Shown here one piece after another: positions 30,353-39,476 of a stretch of DNA of 64,000 nt. The position numbers were made by a program, and so were the translations under genes. Numbering within the stretch: the first letter of the stretch is position 1; every line of letters begins with the position of its first letter. Source of the stretch: Pseudomonas putida (GTDB lineage Bacteria; Pseudomonadota; Gammaproteobacteria; Pseudomonadales; Pseudomonadaceae). The stretch is from positions 1,603,501-1,667,500 of the forward strand of contig NZ_CP018846.1 in the NCBI RefSeq assembly GCF_002025705.1, read 5' to 3'. Under the pieces are notes generated by a model. That model searched no databases. It was not told the origin of the DNA and saw only the letters and a program-made list of their open reading frames with translations.

Positions 30353-32506
30353 TCACTCTTCCTCGCGTTGCAACACCATCAGCAGCATCGAGCGCCCCTT
30401 CACCTCGAAGGTAGTGTCAAACTGCAGGTGCTGCCCTTTGCGCAGCTCCGGCCGGTCGGTGTCGACCAGGCAGCTCCAGTACTCGCCTTCAGGTACGGTC
30501 GGCAATTTGAACGGCACAATGTCATGGTGGGCATTGACGATCAGCAGCACCGTGGCCTCTGCACCCGGCCGCGCAATGCCACTGACCTGGGCGCGGCCAT
30601 CGATCAGCATGCCCAGACAGCGCCCATGCGGGTCTTCCCACTGCTCGACGCTCATCTCGCTGCCATCTGGCGCCAGCCAGGTCACGTCCTTGACGCCGAT
30701 CGCCTCGTTGTAGTCGCCGACCAGAAAACGCGAACGGCGCAGCACCGGGTAGGCCAGGCGCAGGCGAGTGAGGCGCTTGACGAAGGCCAGCAGCTCTTTG
30801 CCGTCCTGGTCCAGGTCCCAGTTGACCCAGCCGATCTCGCTGTCTTGGCAGTAGGCGTTGTTGTTGCCGTGCTGGGTGCGGCTGAATTCGTCACCGGCAA
30901 CGATCATCGGTGTGCCTTGGGCGAGCAGCAGCGTGGCGAAATAGTTGCGCATCTGGCGCATGCGCAGGGCGTTGATCTGCGGGTCGTCGGTAGGGCCTTC
31001 CACGCCGCAGTTCCACGACAGGTTGTTGTCGGTGCCGTCCTGGTTGTTCTCGTCGTTGTCTTCGTTGTGCTTGCTGTTGTACGAGACCAGGTCGCGCAGG
31101 GTGAAACCATCGTGGGCGGTGATGAAGTTGACCGAGGAATACGGCCGGCGCCCGCGGTTGTTGAACATGTCGCCCGAGGCGGTCATGCGTGCGGCAAAGT
31201 CGGCCAACTGGCCCTCGTCGCCTTTCCAGAAGGCCCGGGCGGTATCGCGGAAGCGGTCGTTCCACTCAGCCCAGCCTGGCGCGAAGTTGCCCACCTGGTA
31301 GCCGCCTGGGCCGCAGTCCCAGGGCTCGGCAATCAGCTTGACCTGGCTGAGCATCGGGTCCTGGCGGCAGGCGACGAGGAAGCCATGGCGCTCGCTGTAG
31401 CCGTCGTGGTAACGCCCCAGGATGGTCGCCAGGTCGAAGCGGAAGCCATCGACGTGCATTTCGCCGGCCCAGTAGCGCAGCGAGTCGGTGACCAGCTGCA
31501 GCACGCACGGGTGGCTGAGGTCGAGGGTGTTGCCGGTGCCGGAATCGTTGATGTAGTAGCGTTTGTCGTCGGGCATCAGGCGGTAGTACGAAGCGTTGTC
31601 GATGCCGCGCATCGACAGGGTCGGGCCACGTTCGTTGCCTTCGGCGGTATGGTTGTAGACCACGTCGAGGATCACCTCAAGGCCCGCGTCGTGCAGGTGC
31701 GCGACCATTTCCTTGAACTCGGCGATCTTGCCGCTGGCGAGGTAGCGCGGGTGCGGCGCGAAGAAGGCGATGCTGTTGTAGCCCCAGTAGTTGTTCAGGC
31801 CCTTGTCCAGCAGGTGCTGGTCGTTGACGAAGGCGTGGATGGGCAACAGCTCGATGCTCGATACGCCCAGGTCCTTGATGTGCTTGAGCAGCTCGTCGTT
31901 GGCAAGGCCGGCGAAGGTGCCGCGCAGCTCTTCCGGCACCGCCGGGTGGCGCATGCTGATGCCGCGGGTGTGGGCTTCGTAGATGATCGTGCGCTCCCAG
32001 GGGATCAGCACACGCTGGTCGCGACCCCAGGTGAAGGCCGGGTCGATGACCTTGCATTTGGGCACGAAGGGCGCGCTGTCGCGCTCATCGAACGACAGGT
32101 CGCCGTCGGGGTGGCCGATGGTGTAGCCGAACAGCGCCTCGGACCATTTCAGGCTGCCGACCAGTTGCTTGGCATAGGGGTCGATCAGCAATTTGTTGGG
32201 GTTGAAGCGGTGGCCGTTTTCCGGCTCGTAGGGGCCATATACACGGTAGCCATAAACCAGCCCGGGATGAGCGTCGGGCAGGTAGCCGTGGTAGATCTCG
32301 TCGGTGTACTCGGGCAGTTCGATGCGTTCGATTTCCTGCTCGCCAGTAGAGTCGAACAGGCACAGTTCGACCTTGGTGGCGTTGGCCGAGAACAGGGCGA
32401 AGTTGACCCCCAGGCCGTCCCAGGTGGCGCCCAGGGGGAAGGGCATGCCCTCGCGGATGCGCGACGGGGCGACGGAGCGGGTTTTCTTGGGCGTGCGCGG
32501 GCTCAT
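30353..32506 (-). CDS. glgX: Glycogen debranching enzyme (isoamylase type)
   Basis: A 717-residue GH13_11 enzyme that hydrolyses 1,6 branches of phosphorylase- or amylase-trimmed glucan. The N-terminal CBM48 (FPLGATWDGLGVNFALFSAN) is followed by VLIPWERTIIYEAHTRGISM, VYNHTAEGNERGPTLSMRGI, nucleophile in DGFRFDLATILGR, acid/base in KLIAEPWDCGPGGYQVGNF, and NFITAHDGFTLRDLVSYN. ATG 32506 has GAGGA upstream. In the TreY/TreZ route debranching by GlgX supplies linear chains for trehalose formation. A perfect 18-bp hairpin separates it from the upstream DUF2934 gene, so it may have its own promoter or receive reduced read-through. Confidence 0.95.
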   Translation of the reverse strand: MSPRTPKKTRSVAPSRIREGMPFPLGATWDGLGVNFALFSANATKVELCLFDSTGEQEIERIELPEYTDEIYHGYLPDAHPGLVYGYRVYGPYEPENGHRFNPNKLLIDPYAKQLVGSLKWSEALFGYTIGHPDGDLSFDERDSAPFVPKCKVIDPAFTWGRDQRVLIPWERTIIYEAHTRGISMRHPAVPEELRGTFAGLANDELLKHIKDLGVSSIELLPIHAFVNDQHLLDKGLNNYWGYNSIAFFAPHPRYLASGKIAEFKEMVAHLHDAGLEVILDVVYNHTAEGNERGPTLSMRGIDNASYYRLMPDDKRYYINDSGTGNTLDLSHPCVLQLVTDSLRYWAGEMHVDGFRFDLATILGRYHDGYSERHGFLVACRQDPMLSQVKLIAEPWDCGPGGYQVGNFAPGWAEWNDRFRDTARAFWKGDEGQLADFAARMTASGDMFNNRGRRPYSSVNFITAHDGFTLRDLVSYNSKHNEDNDENNQDGTDNNLSWNCGVEGPTDDPQINALRMRQMRNYFATLLLAQGTPMIVAGDEFSRTQHGNNNAYCQDSEIGWVNWDLDQDGKELLAFVKRLTRLRLAYPVLRRSRFLVGDYNEAIGVKDVTWLAPDGSEMSVEQWEDPHGRCLGMLIDGRAQVSGIARPGAEATVLLIVNAHHDIVPFKLPTVPEGEYWSCLVDTDRPELRKGQHLQFDTTFEVKGRSMLLMVLQREEE

Positions 32507-32549
32507 GGCTATCCTCGAAATGGCCGTTGTGGAGGGAAATCGCGGGGAT

Positions 32550-32596
32550 CTGCACCGGCCTCTTCGCATCGAACCGCCGCGAAGAGGCCGGTGCAG
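32550..32596 (-). terminator. Perfect 18-bp hairpin between DUF2934 gene and glgX
   Basis: CTGCACCGGCCTCTTCGC, 11-base loop, GCGAAGAGGCCGGTGCAG. It lies 3 bases after the DUF2934 stop. The loop segment TCGAACCGCCGCGAA is shared with hairpins at 44432, 61606 and 62577. No long T run, so it may act as partial terminator or mRNA stabiliser. Confidence 0.7.
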
Positions 32597-32598
32597 GC

Positions 32599-32865
32599 TT
32601 ACCCAGCCGTCGGCTTTTTCACTGCCCGAGGCTTCTTGGCAGCAACCGGCTTGCTGGCCCCAGGCAAGGCAGCCGCCTTCTGCTCGGCTGCTACCTTGGG
32701 CTTGGCCGGCGCCCGTTTGCGAGGCGCCGCCTTGGGTGCCAGCGCCTCAGCTTCGGCAAGCTTGCGGGCCATCTCCCAGTGGCGGTCTTCCTGGCCGGCG
32801 GGCTTACCTTCGGATTCCCAGATCTGGTAAGCGAATTCGCGGATTCGTTTTTCATCGACACTCAT
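32599..32865 (-). CDS. DUF2934 protein with lysine/alanine/proline-rich tail
   Basis: An 88-residue protein. The first 40 residues form the DUF2934 motif (EKRIREFAYQIWESEGKP, then RHWEMARKLAEAEA). The C-terminal half is a basic low-complexity tail of KAAPRKRAPAKPK type, like histone H1/AlgP-style tails. DUF2934 proteins are commonly found with glycogen/trehalose genes in proteobacteria but have no known activity. It lies between treY (17 bases) and glgX in the minus-strand operon. ATG 32865 is preferred over 32868 because of the AGGAG spacing. A nucleic-acid-binding or scaffold role is possible but unproven. Confidence 0.82.
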   Translation of the reverse strand: MSVDEKRIREFAYQIWESEGKPAGQEDRHWEMARKLAEAEALAPKAAPRKRAPAKPKVAAEQKAAALPGASKPVAAKKPRAVKKPTAG

Positions 32866-32882
32866 CATGACGCTCCTGATGC

Positions 32883-35657
32883 TCAAGATTGTTGTATCAG
32901 CAGGTTGACCGGAAACTCCGCCAGCAAGGCGCTCAACAGCAGCTCCCTAGAAGGGCTGACCGCAGCGCTGGAGAAAAGTCCAGTCGAGTTGGCAGGCGAC
33001 AAGGCAAACGGCAGGATCACCCGGGTGTCGTCCCAGTTCTGCGCCGGGATCAACGGTGTAGTGGCGCCGCCGAGCAGGCCGCTGGCCAGGCGCGGGGCGA
33101 CGACGATGGCGCGTTGCTCTTCACCCAGGCGGGCGAAGGCGATGACCTGATCGGCATGCCGGCCCTGCACGTTCAGTGGCAGGTAGGCACCCCGGCGAAA
33201 TAGCTCGGCGTGGGCCTGGCGGCAGTCCAGCACCCGGGCGATCAGGGCCTGCTTGATGCGGCCGTCGCGCCAGTGCGCCAGCAGCTCGCCGGGTGCGCTG
33301 GCATCGTCCAGGGTGCGGCGCCTGCAAGCGTAGTCCACGGCGCGGCGGTTGTCCGGGTCGACCAGGCTGAAGTCCCAGTATTCGTTACCCTGGTACAGGT
33401 CGGGCACGCCAGGCACGGTCATGCGCAGCAGGCTCTGGACCAACCCGTTGAGGGCGCCGGGGCAGGCGATCAACTGCGCGGCATCGGCCAGCGACTGGCG
33501 CAACTGCTGGTTTTCCCGCTCCAGCAGCAGGCCGTCGACATAGGCCGCGCAGGCCGCTTCATAGGCTTCGTTCGGCGCGCTCCAGCTGCTGCGCAGCTTG
33601 GCTTCGCGCAGGGCCTTCTGTTGCCATTGGCGGATGCGTTCGGCGTACTGGCGCAGCGCATTGTCGTCGTGCAGGTCGAGGGTCAGTGGCCAGCTGCCCA
33701 GCAGCGTCTGCAACAGCAGCAGCTCGTCGCCAGGGCTTGGTGCCACCCCGTCGTCCAGCTGTTCGCGCAGCGGTGCAGTCAGCTCGCGCCAGTGCTCCAC
33801 ACGGCTGGCAAACCACGGCCCGCGCTCACTCAACACGGCCAGGCGTGCGCGGCTGTCTTCGCCTCGCTTGTGGTCGTGGGTGGCGGTGGCCAGCAAGTTA
33901 TCGGGGAAGTCGCGTAGGCGGCGCTGGGCTTCGTTGTGGAAGTGTTCGGTGTCGGCGCTGAACCGCTCGGCCTCGAAGCCGACGTCATTGCGCGACAGCA
34001 GCCGCGCCGAGCGGTAGAACGCGGTGTCCTCCACGGCCTTGGCGGCGCTGGGCGCGGTGAGCTGCTGGAAGCGCACGCAGGCATGGCGCAGGTGCTTGCG
34101 TGGCCGGCCCGGGGGCATCTGCCGCCAGGGCTGGCCACCGAGCCATTGCTCGAGCTGGTCGAGCAGCGGCCAGTCGGCTTCGCCCAGGTCCTGGCGGGCA
34201 TGGGCCAGGGCCTGCTGGAAGAACCGCTCATCTTCGGCCGGGCGCCCGCAGGCGTTGAAGTAGGTGCGGTACACCGGGTAATGCGCGACCAGTGCCTGCA
34301 ACGCGCGGCGGATTGCGCCCAAGGTCAGGTCGCGGGTCATCAGGTCGTCGCGGGCCACCTGCAACAGCGCCTGGGCCACCGATTCGCAGTCGCCGGCCAG
34401 GCTGGCGTTGAGCACCAGGTGGCGCGCCAGGCGCACTTCCTCAGGGAAGTCGGGGCGCTCGCTGACCGTCGCCCACAACTCGGTCAAAGGTCCTTCGCCA
34501 GCGGGGTCGTGCTGCAGCAGCGAGACCTGGTTCATGAATTCGTAGCCGGTGGTGCCGTCGGTCAGCCAGTCGCGGTGCAGGTGTTCGTCGGCGCCGAGGA
34601 TCTTTTCCACATAGATCGGGAAGTGTTCCAGGGCCGCATGCAACGGGCGTTTGGCGAGCAGGCTGTCGACCCGGCGGCGCAGCTTGCGGCAGTAGCCGCG
34701 CGGGTCGGCCAGCCCATCGATATGGTCGATGCGCAGGCCGTCCACCAGGCCGCGCTCAACCAGCTCGAACAGCTTGGCGTGGGTCGCCTCGAACACCACG
34801 GCACGCTCCACCCGCAGGCCGCCGAGTTCGTTGATGTCGAAGAAGCGCCGCCAGTTGATGTCATCGGCGGCGGTGCGCCAGCTGGCCAGGCGGTAGGTCT
34901 GGCGTTCCAGCAGCAGGTGCAGGCGCTTGAAGCCATTTTCGCTGCGGCTGTCGAAGGCGACCAGGGCCGATTGCAGGTCTGCGCCTTCACGCACCAGGCG
35001 CGCCAGTTCGGCGTGCAGGGGCAGGGCATCGGCCAAGGGCTCGGCGGCGTCGCGCAAGGCGGTGAAATGCTCCGCCAGGGCCTTGAGTGCGGGCTCGGGG
35101 CTTTGCGCAAGAATCCAGCCATAGTCCAGCGGGCAGATCGGGAAGCGGTGCTCATAGTGGGCGACTTGCAGCAAACCCGATTGCTGGTCGAATTGCAGCG
35201 GGACCTCGCCATTCTTCAGCGCCGCACCATAGTCGCTGCCGAGGAACGGCAACAGCAACTGGCCGGCCAGCAAGGGGTCGCTGGAGTGCCACTGGATGTC
35301 GAAGAACTCCGCATACGGGCTGCGCCGGCCCCAGGCCAACAAGCTCTGCCACCAGGGGTTGTCGGCGCCGCCCACGGCCATATGGTTGGACACAGTGTCG
35401 AGAATCAGCCCCATGCCATGCTGGCGAAGTGCGGCCACTAGCCGCTGCAGTGCCGCCTCGCCACCCAGCTCAGGGTTGACGCAGGTCGGGTCGACCACGT
35501 CGTAACCATGGCGCGAGCCGGCGCGGGCCTTGAGGATCGGCGAGGCATACAGGTGGCTGATGCCCAGCTGGGCGAAATACGGCACCAGCGGTACGGCGTC
35601 ATCGAGGCTGAACTCGCGGTGAAATTGCAGGCGCAGGGTCGCGGTCAACGGCTTCAT
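32883..35657 (-). CDS. treY: Malto-oligosyltrehalose synthase
   Basis: A 924-residue GH13_26 enzyme that turns the reducing-end maltose unit of malto-oligosaccharides into a trehalose unit. Family hallmarks: TATLRLQFHREFSLDDAVPL at the N-terminus, GISHLYASPILKARAGSRHGYDVVDP, LILDTVSNHMAVGG, nucleophile in DGLRIDHIDGLADPRGY, FPIYVEKILG for the acid region, and the late LLATATHDHKRGEDSRARLA plus VPGVPDLYQGNEYWDFSLVDPDNRR. Length is normal. Its start overlaps the malQ stop by 4 bases; treZ, malQ and treY are thus tightly coupled, matching their successive action on glucan. Confidence 0.95.
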   Translation of the reverse strand: MKPLTATLRLQFHREFSLDDAVPLVPYFAQLGISHLYASPILKARAGSRHGYDVVDPTCVNPELGGEAALQRLVAALRQHGMGLILDTVSNHMAVGGADNPWWQSLLAWGRRSPYAEFFDIQWHSSDPLLAGQLLLPFLGSDYGAALKNGEVPLQFDQQSGLLQVAHYEHRFPICPLDYGWILAQSPEPALKALAEHFTALRDAAEPLADALPLHAELARLVREGADLQSALVAFDSRSENGFKRLHLLLERQTYRLASWRTAADDINWRRFFDINELGGLRVERAVVFEATHAKLFELVERGLVDGLRIDHIDGLADPRGYCRKLRRRVDSLLAKRPLHAALEHFPIYVEKILGADEHLHRDWLTDGTTGYEFMNQVSLLQHDPAGEGPLTELWATVSERPDFPEEVRLARHLVLNASLAGDCESVAQALLQVARDDLMTRDLTLGAIRRALQALVAHYPVYRTYFNACGRPAEDERFFQQALAHARQDLGEADWPLLDQLEQWLGGQPWRQMPPGRPRKHLRHACVRFQQLTAPSAAKAVEDTAFYRSARLLSRNDVGFEAERFSADTEHFHNEAQRRLRDFPDNLLATATHDHKRGEDSRARLAVLSERGPWFASRVEHWRELTAPLREQLDDGVAPSPGDELLLLQTLLGSWPLTLDLHDDNALRQYAERIRQWQQKALREAKLRSSWSAPNEAYEAACAAYVDGLLLERENQQLRQSLADAAQLIACPGALNGLVQSLLRMTVPGVPDLYQGNEYWDFSLVDPDNRRAVDYACRRRTLDDASAPGELLAHWRDGRIKQALIARVLDCRQAHAELFRRGAYLPLNVQGRHADQVIAFARLGEEQRAIVVAPRLASGLLGGATTPLIPAQNWDDTRVILPFALSPANSTGLFSSAAVSPSRELLLSALLAEFPVNLLIQQS

Positions 35658-37723
35658 CGGTCACGCTCCCAGGCTTGCTCGCGGGCCTGGGCCAGCAGTT
35701 CAAGGCGCCGTGCGGCGTCTTCGTCATCCAGCAGCTCGCGCACCGGCGCGGCGAAGCGCCGGCGCCAGTTGGGGTGACCGCTGGTGGTGCCCGGCAGGTT
35801 GGGCTGTTCGTCGCTGCCGAGCAGGTCTTCCAGCGGGATCAGCACCAAGGGCGCGCGGGTATGGCCGACGTAGCGGATGGCGGCATCGATCAGCGCGTCG
35901 TCGTCTGCTTGTGCGCCATAGTTGGCTTCCAGGGTGCGGCGCAGGCCTTCGCGTTCCTTTTGCCGTTCGTGGCGCCAGTGCAATTCGGTGGCGGCGTCGA
36001 TCAGTTGCAGGCGGTGGCTCCAGTCGATGTCGCGGCTTTGCAGCCAGCCGGCCAAAGGTGCCAGGTCGTGGGTGCCGGTGGTGGCGAGGGCGTCGTCGGG
36101 CCAGTCGAGGATCGGTTTGAAGTGGCCGGGCTGGGTTTGCTCGAAGGGCAGCACGCGCATGCCCAGCACGGCCTTGGCAGCCAGCTGCTCGCGCAGGCCT
36201 TCGGGCACGGTGCCGAGGTCTTCGCCGAGGATGATCGCCTGGTGGCGCACCGACTCCAGGGCCAGCAGGCGCAGCAGGTCTTCGAGCGGGTAGTTGAGGT
36301 AGGCGCCTTCGGCGGGCGTGCAGCCCCGCGGAATCAGCCACAACCGGCGCAGGCCCATCACATGGTCGATGCGCAGGCCGCCGGCATGGGCCAGGTTGGC
36401 CCGCAGCATCTCGATGAAGGCACGGTAGCCGTTGCGCTTGAGCCCCTCGGGGGAAAAGGCGCAGATGCCCCAGTCCTGCCCCGAGCGGTTGAGGATGTCG
36501 GGTGGTGCGCCGACCTTGAGGTTGGCCAGCAGCTCGTCCTGGCGGCTCCAGGCCTGGCTACCGGCGCCATCGGCGCCCACTGCCAGGTCGGCGATCAGGC
36601 CGACCGCCATGCCATTGCTGCATGCGGCGTGCTGGGCACGTTGCAGGCTGCGTTCGGTCAGCCACTGGCAGAACGCGTGGAACTCGACCTTGGCCGGGTA
36701 GGCGTTGGCGAAGGCCTCGACTTCCGGGTGGTACGGGTCGTGCCAGGCGCTGGGCCAGTTGCGCCAGTCGGCGCCCAGGCCATGTTCGACAGCTTGTGCC
36801 TGCAGCACTTCGAAGCGGCAGTGATGTTCCAGGGCCTGGCCGCGGGCCTCACGGAAGCTGTCGAAGTCCTTGCGCAGCGGGTGGTCGGCCTGGCTGAAAT
36901 CCTGATACAGCGCTTCGAGCAGGCGCAAGCGGGCGTCGGCGGCGCGGGGCCAGTCCACCAGCGGGCGCTGCTCAAGGTCTTCGAGCACCTGCTCCAGGCC
37001 ACACGCCTCGATCGCCAGGCGCACGGCGCGCTCGCCCAGCAGCGCGGCGGGGCTGGCGTACAGGGTGTTGAGCAGCAGGCGGCTGGACGGTGAGTAAGGG
37101 CTGTAGTGTTGCTGGTCGATGGCCGACAGGGCATGGATCGGGCTGATCGCCAGGGCATCGGCGCCGCGTTCGGCGGCGTTGCGTGCCAGCTGTTCCAGCG
37201 CCAGGCAGTCGCCAAAACCGCCATCACCGTGGCGGCGCAGGCTGTAGAGCTGCACGGCCAGGCCCCAGCAGCGTGGCGGGGGTTCGTCGACGGCGTCGGC
37301 CAGGCTGTGGCAGCGCGGCGGAGCCACGGCGAGGGTGAAGCTGCGGTCGTTGATCTGCAGCAGGTGATAGCCGACCGGCAGGCCGCCTGGCAGGTTGCCC
37401 TGGGCATCGAGGGTCAGGTATTGCAGGCGGTTGCTTTCCAGGGTGCAGCGCACTGCACTGCCGGGCGGGAAGTAGCGCTTCAGGGGCAGCGGCTGGTCAA
37501 GGTCGGCGGTGATCAGCGGGGGCAGGTGCTCGGCGTCTTCGGCGGCTTCCACAGCGCGCAGGCTGGCCTGGATGGCTGGCTCGTCGCTGGCGGGGTGGCC
37601 CAGGCCGTCGAGGACCTTGCGCAGTACCTCGTCGCTGACTTGCTGTGGCCGGTTGTTGGCGTCGATCCAGTCGCGGGCCAGCCCTACACGGGCGGCCAGT
37701 CGGTGCAAAGCGGTTTCGCTCAT
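35654..37723 (-). CDS. malQ: 4-Alpha-glucanotransferase (amylomaltase)
   Basis: A 689-residue GH77 enzyme, the length of E. coli MalQ. An N-terminal domain of about 130 residues is followed by ALAISPIHALSAIDQQHYSPYSPSSR, the segment HAGGLRIDHVMGLRRLWLIP with the nucleophile, and AIILGEDLGTVPEGLREQL with the acid/base, then GTHDLAPLAGWLQ. It disproportionates maltodextrins, so short chains left by TreY/TreZ can be rebuilt into longer ones. The start overlaps treZ by 4 bases and the stop overlaps treY by 4 bases. Confidence 0.95.
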   Translation of the reverse strand: MSETALHRLAARVGLARDWIDANNRPQQVSDEVLRKVLDGLGHPASDEPAIQASLRAVEAAEDAEHLPPLITADLDQPLPLKRYFPPGSAVRCTLESNRLQYLTLDAQGNLPGGLPVGYHLLQINDRSFTLAVAPPRCHSLADAVDEPPPRCWGLAVQLYSLRRHGDGGFGDCLALEQLARNAAERGADALAISPIHALSAIDQQHYSPYSPSSRLLLNTLYASPAALLGERAVRLAIEACGLEQVLEDLEQRPLVDWPRAADARLRLLEALYQDFSQADHPLRKDFDSFREARGQALEHHCRFEVLQAQAVEHGLGADWRNWPSAWHDPYHPEVEAFANAYPAKVEFHAFCQWLTERSLQRAQHAACSNGMAVGLIADLAVGADGAGSQAWSRQDELLANLKVGAPPDILNRSGQDWGICAFSPEGLKRNGYRAFIEMLRANLAHAGGLRIDHVMGLRRLWLIPRGCTPAEGAYLNYPLEDLLRLLALESVRHQAIILGEDLGTVPEGLREQLAAKAVLGMRVLPFEQTQPGHFKPILDWPDDALATTGTHDLAPLAGWLQSRDIDWSHRLQLIDAATELHWRHERQKEREGLRRTLEANYGAQADDDALIDAAIRYVGHTRAPLVLIPLEDLLGSDEQPNLPGTTSGHPNWRRRFAAPVRELLDDEDAARRLELLAQAREQAWERDR

Positions 37724-39462
37724 GGGCTCTCCTGGCCGGGGGCTAGCAGGCTGACCACACAGCTGTGGGCGGCCAGCGCGGTGTCGGGGTGGCGGGTGTC
37801 GCTGCTGTCGAACAGGCGCTGATCGGCGGCGGGCAGTTCGACCGCCTGGGGCGTGGCGGCCAGGTTCAGGTCGATGCGCAGGGTGCTGCCGTCACCCAGG
37901 CGCCAGCGCGCGGTCAGGGCGTGGTCGCCCAGCACCTCGGCGCCCAGTGCACGGCTGCCGGGCAGGTTGGGGATGACGTGGCGTTGGCGCAGGTCGAGCA
38001 GTTGGAGATAAAGCCCGTGCCAGCCGGCGATGACCTCCTTGTTTTGTGGCCGCGAAGCCTCGAAGGTCTGTTCGGCATTGGGGTCGGGTATGTGCTCGCG
38101 CTGCTCGGGGTCGGCGAATGCCTTGAAGTGGGCGAACTCGCCGCGCCGGCCCTCGCGCACGGCATCGGCCAGTTGGTCATGGAAATCGGTGAAGAACAGG
38201 AACGGCCGGCAGCTGCCATCGTCATCACCCATGAACAGCAGCGGGATCATCGGTGCCAGCAACAACAGGCCGGTGGCCGCACGCAAGGCTGCCGGCGGGC
38301 ACAGGCGGGTCAGCCGCTCGCCCAGGGCGCGGTTGCCGATCTGGTCATGGTTCTGCAGGAACAGCACGAACGCGCTGGGCTCCAGGTGCCCGCTGGCTTC
38401 GCCGCGTGGCGTACCGTGGCGGTTGGCCTGGCCCTGGAACACGAAGCCTTCGGCCAGGCAGCGGGCCAGCTTGGCGATGGGTTTTTCCTGGTAGTCGGCG
38501 TAGTAGCCCTCGGTTTCCCCGGTCAGCAGCACGTGCAAGGCGTTGTGGCCATCGTCGTTCCACTGGGCATCGAAGCCCTGTTCGAGCAACGAGGCCTGGT
38601 TATGCTCGTTTTCCAGCACCAGCCATACATGCCGGCCAGGCTCGACGGCAGCACGTACCCGTTGCGCCAGCTCGACGAGGAAGTCGGGCTGGTCGATAGC
38701 GTGCACGGCATCCAGGCGCAGGCCATCGCAGCGGTAGTCGCACAGCCACATCAGGGCGTTCTGGATGAAGTACTCGCGTACCTCGCGGCGGCGAAAATCG
38801 ATGGCCGCACCCCAGGGCGTCTGGCGGTCCTGGCGGAAAAACGGGCTGGCGTACTGGTGCAGGTAATTACCGTCCGGGCCGAAGTGGTTGTAGACCACAT
38901 CGACCATTACCATCAGGCGTTGGCCGTGGGCGTGGTCGACCAGGGCGCAGAGCTGCTCGGGGCTGCCGTAGCTGTGCTGCGGCGCATAGGGCAGCACACC
39001 GTCGTAGCCCCAATTGCGTTCGCCGGGGAACTGGCCCAGCGGCATCAGCTCGATGGCACTGATGCCAAGCTCGGCCAGCCTCGGCAGATGCCGGGCGACG
39101 CCCTGGTAGCCTTCGAGCACCCCGACATGCAGCTCCTGGATCACAGCTTCGTGCCAAGGCCGGCCTTGCCAGGGGTGCTGCCAGGCGTAGGCGCCGGTAT
39201 CCACCACCTGGCTTGGCCCGTGCACACCCTCGGGTTGGTAGCGCGACGCCGGGTCGGCGACCTGCAGCTTGCCGTCGATGCGGTAGTGATAGCGGTCGCC
39301 GGCCTGGCACGGGGCAACCCCCGTGTACCAGCCGTCGTCCTCTGCCAGCAGCTCGATGGCGGGCCGCTGCTCCAGTTCCAGGCTCACGCTGCGCGCATCT
39401 GGCGCCCACAGGGCGAAGCGCGCCGACGTGGCGTCCAGCAGGTGTGCGCCATGCCTGTGCAT
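37720..39462 (-). CDS. treZ: Malto-oligosyltrehalose trehalohydrolase
   Basis: A 580-residue GH13_10 enzyme that releases free trehalose from malto-oligosyltrehalose. It begins with a CBM48-like domain (ARFALWAPDARSVSLELEQR), then VIQELHVGVL, RNWGYDGVLPYAPQHSYG, VDVVYNHFGPDGNYLHQYAS, nucleophile in DGLRLDAVHAIDQ, acid/base in VWLVLENEHNQASLL, and FLQNHDQIGNRALGERL. ATG 39462 is 15 bases after the glgA stop. Together with treY it gives trehalose from glucan, complementary to TreS which links trehalose back to maltose 1-phosphate. Confidence 0.95.
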   Translation of the reverse strand: MHRHGAHLLDATSARFALWAPDARSVSLELEQRPAIELLAEDDGWYTGVAPCQAGDRYHYRIDGKLQVADPASRYQPEGVHGPSQVVDTGAYAWQHPWQGRPWHEAVIQELHVGVLEGYQGVARHLPRLAELGISAIELMPLGQFPGERNWGYDGVLPYAPQHSYGSPEQLCALVDHAHGQRLMVMVDVVYNHFGPDGNYLHQYASPFFRQDRQTPWGAAIDFRRREVREYFIQNALMWLCDYRCDGLRLDAVHAIDQPDFLVELAQRVRAAVEPGRHVWLVLENEHNQASLLEQGFDAQWNDDGHNALHVLLTGETEGYYADYQEKPIAKLARCLAEGFVFQGQANRHGTPRGEASGHLEPSAFVLFLQNHDQIGNRALGERLTRLCPPAALRAATGLLLLAPMIPLLFMGDDDGSCRPFLFFTDFHDQLADAVREGRRGEFAHFKAFADPEQREHIPDPNAEQTFEASRPQNKEVIAGWHGLYLQLLDLRQRHVIPNLPGSRALGAEVLGDHALTARWRLGDGSTLRIDLNLAATPQAVELPAADQRLFDSSDTRHPDTALAAHSCVVSLLAPGQESP

Positions 39463-39476
39463 CTTCGAACCCCCGT

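Noticed and set aside
30212..32830. 872-codon plus-strand open frame over glgX
   Set aside because: Shadow of glgX; begins inside a REP element and has no domain.
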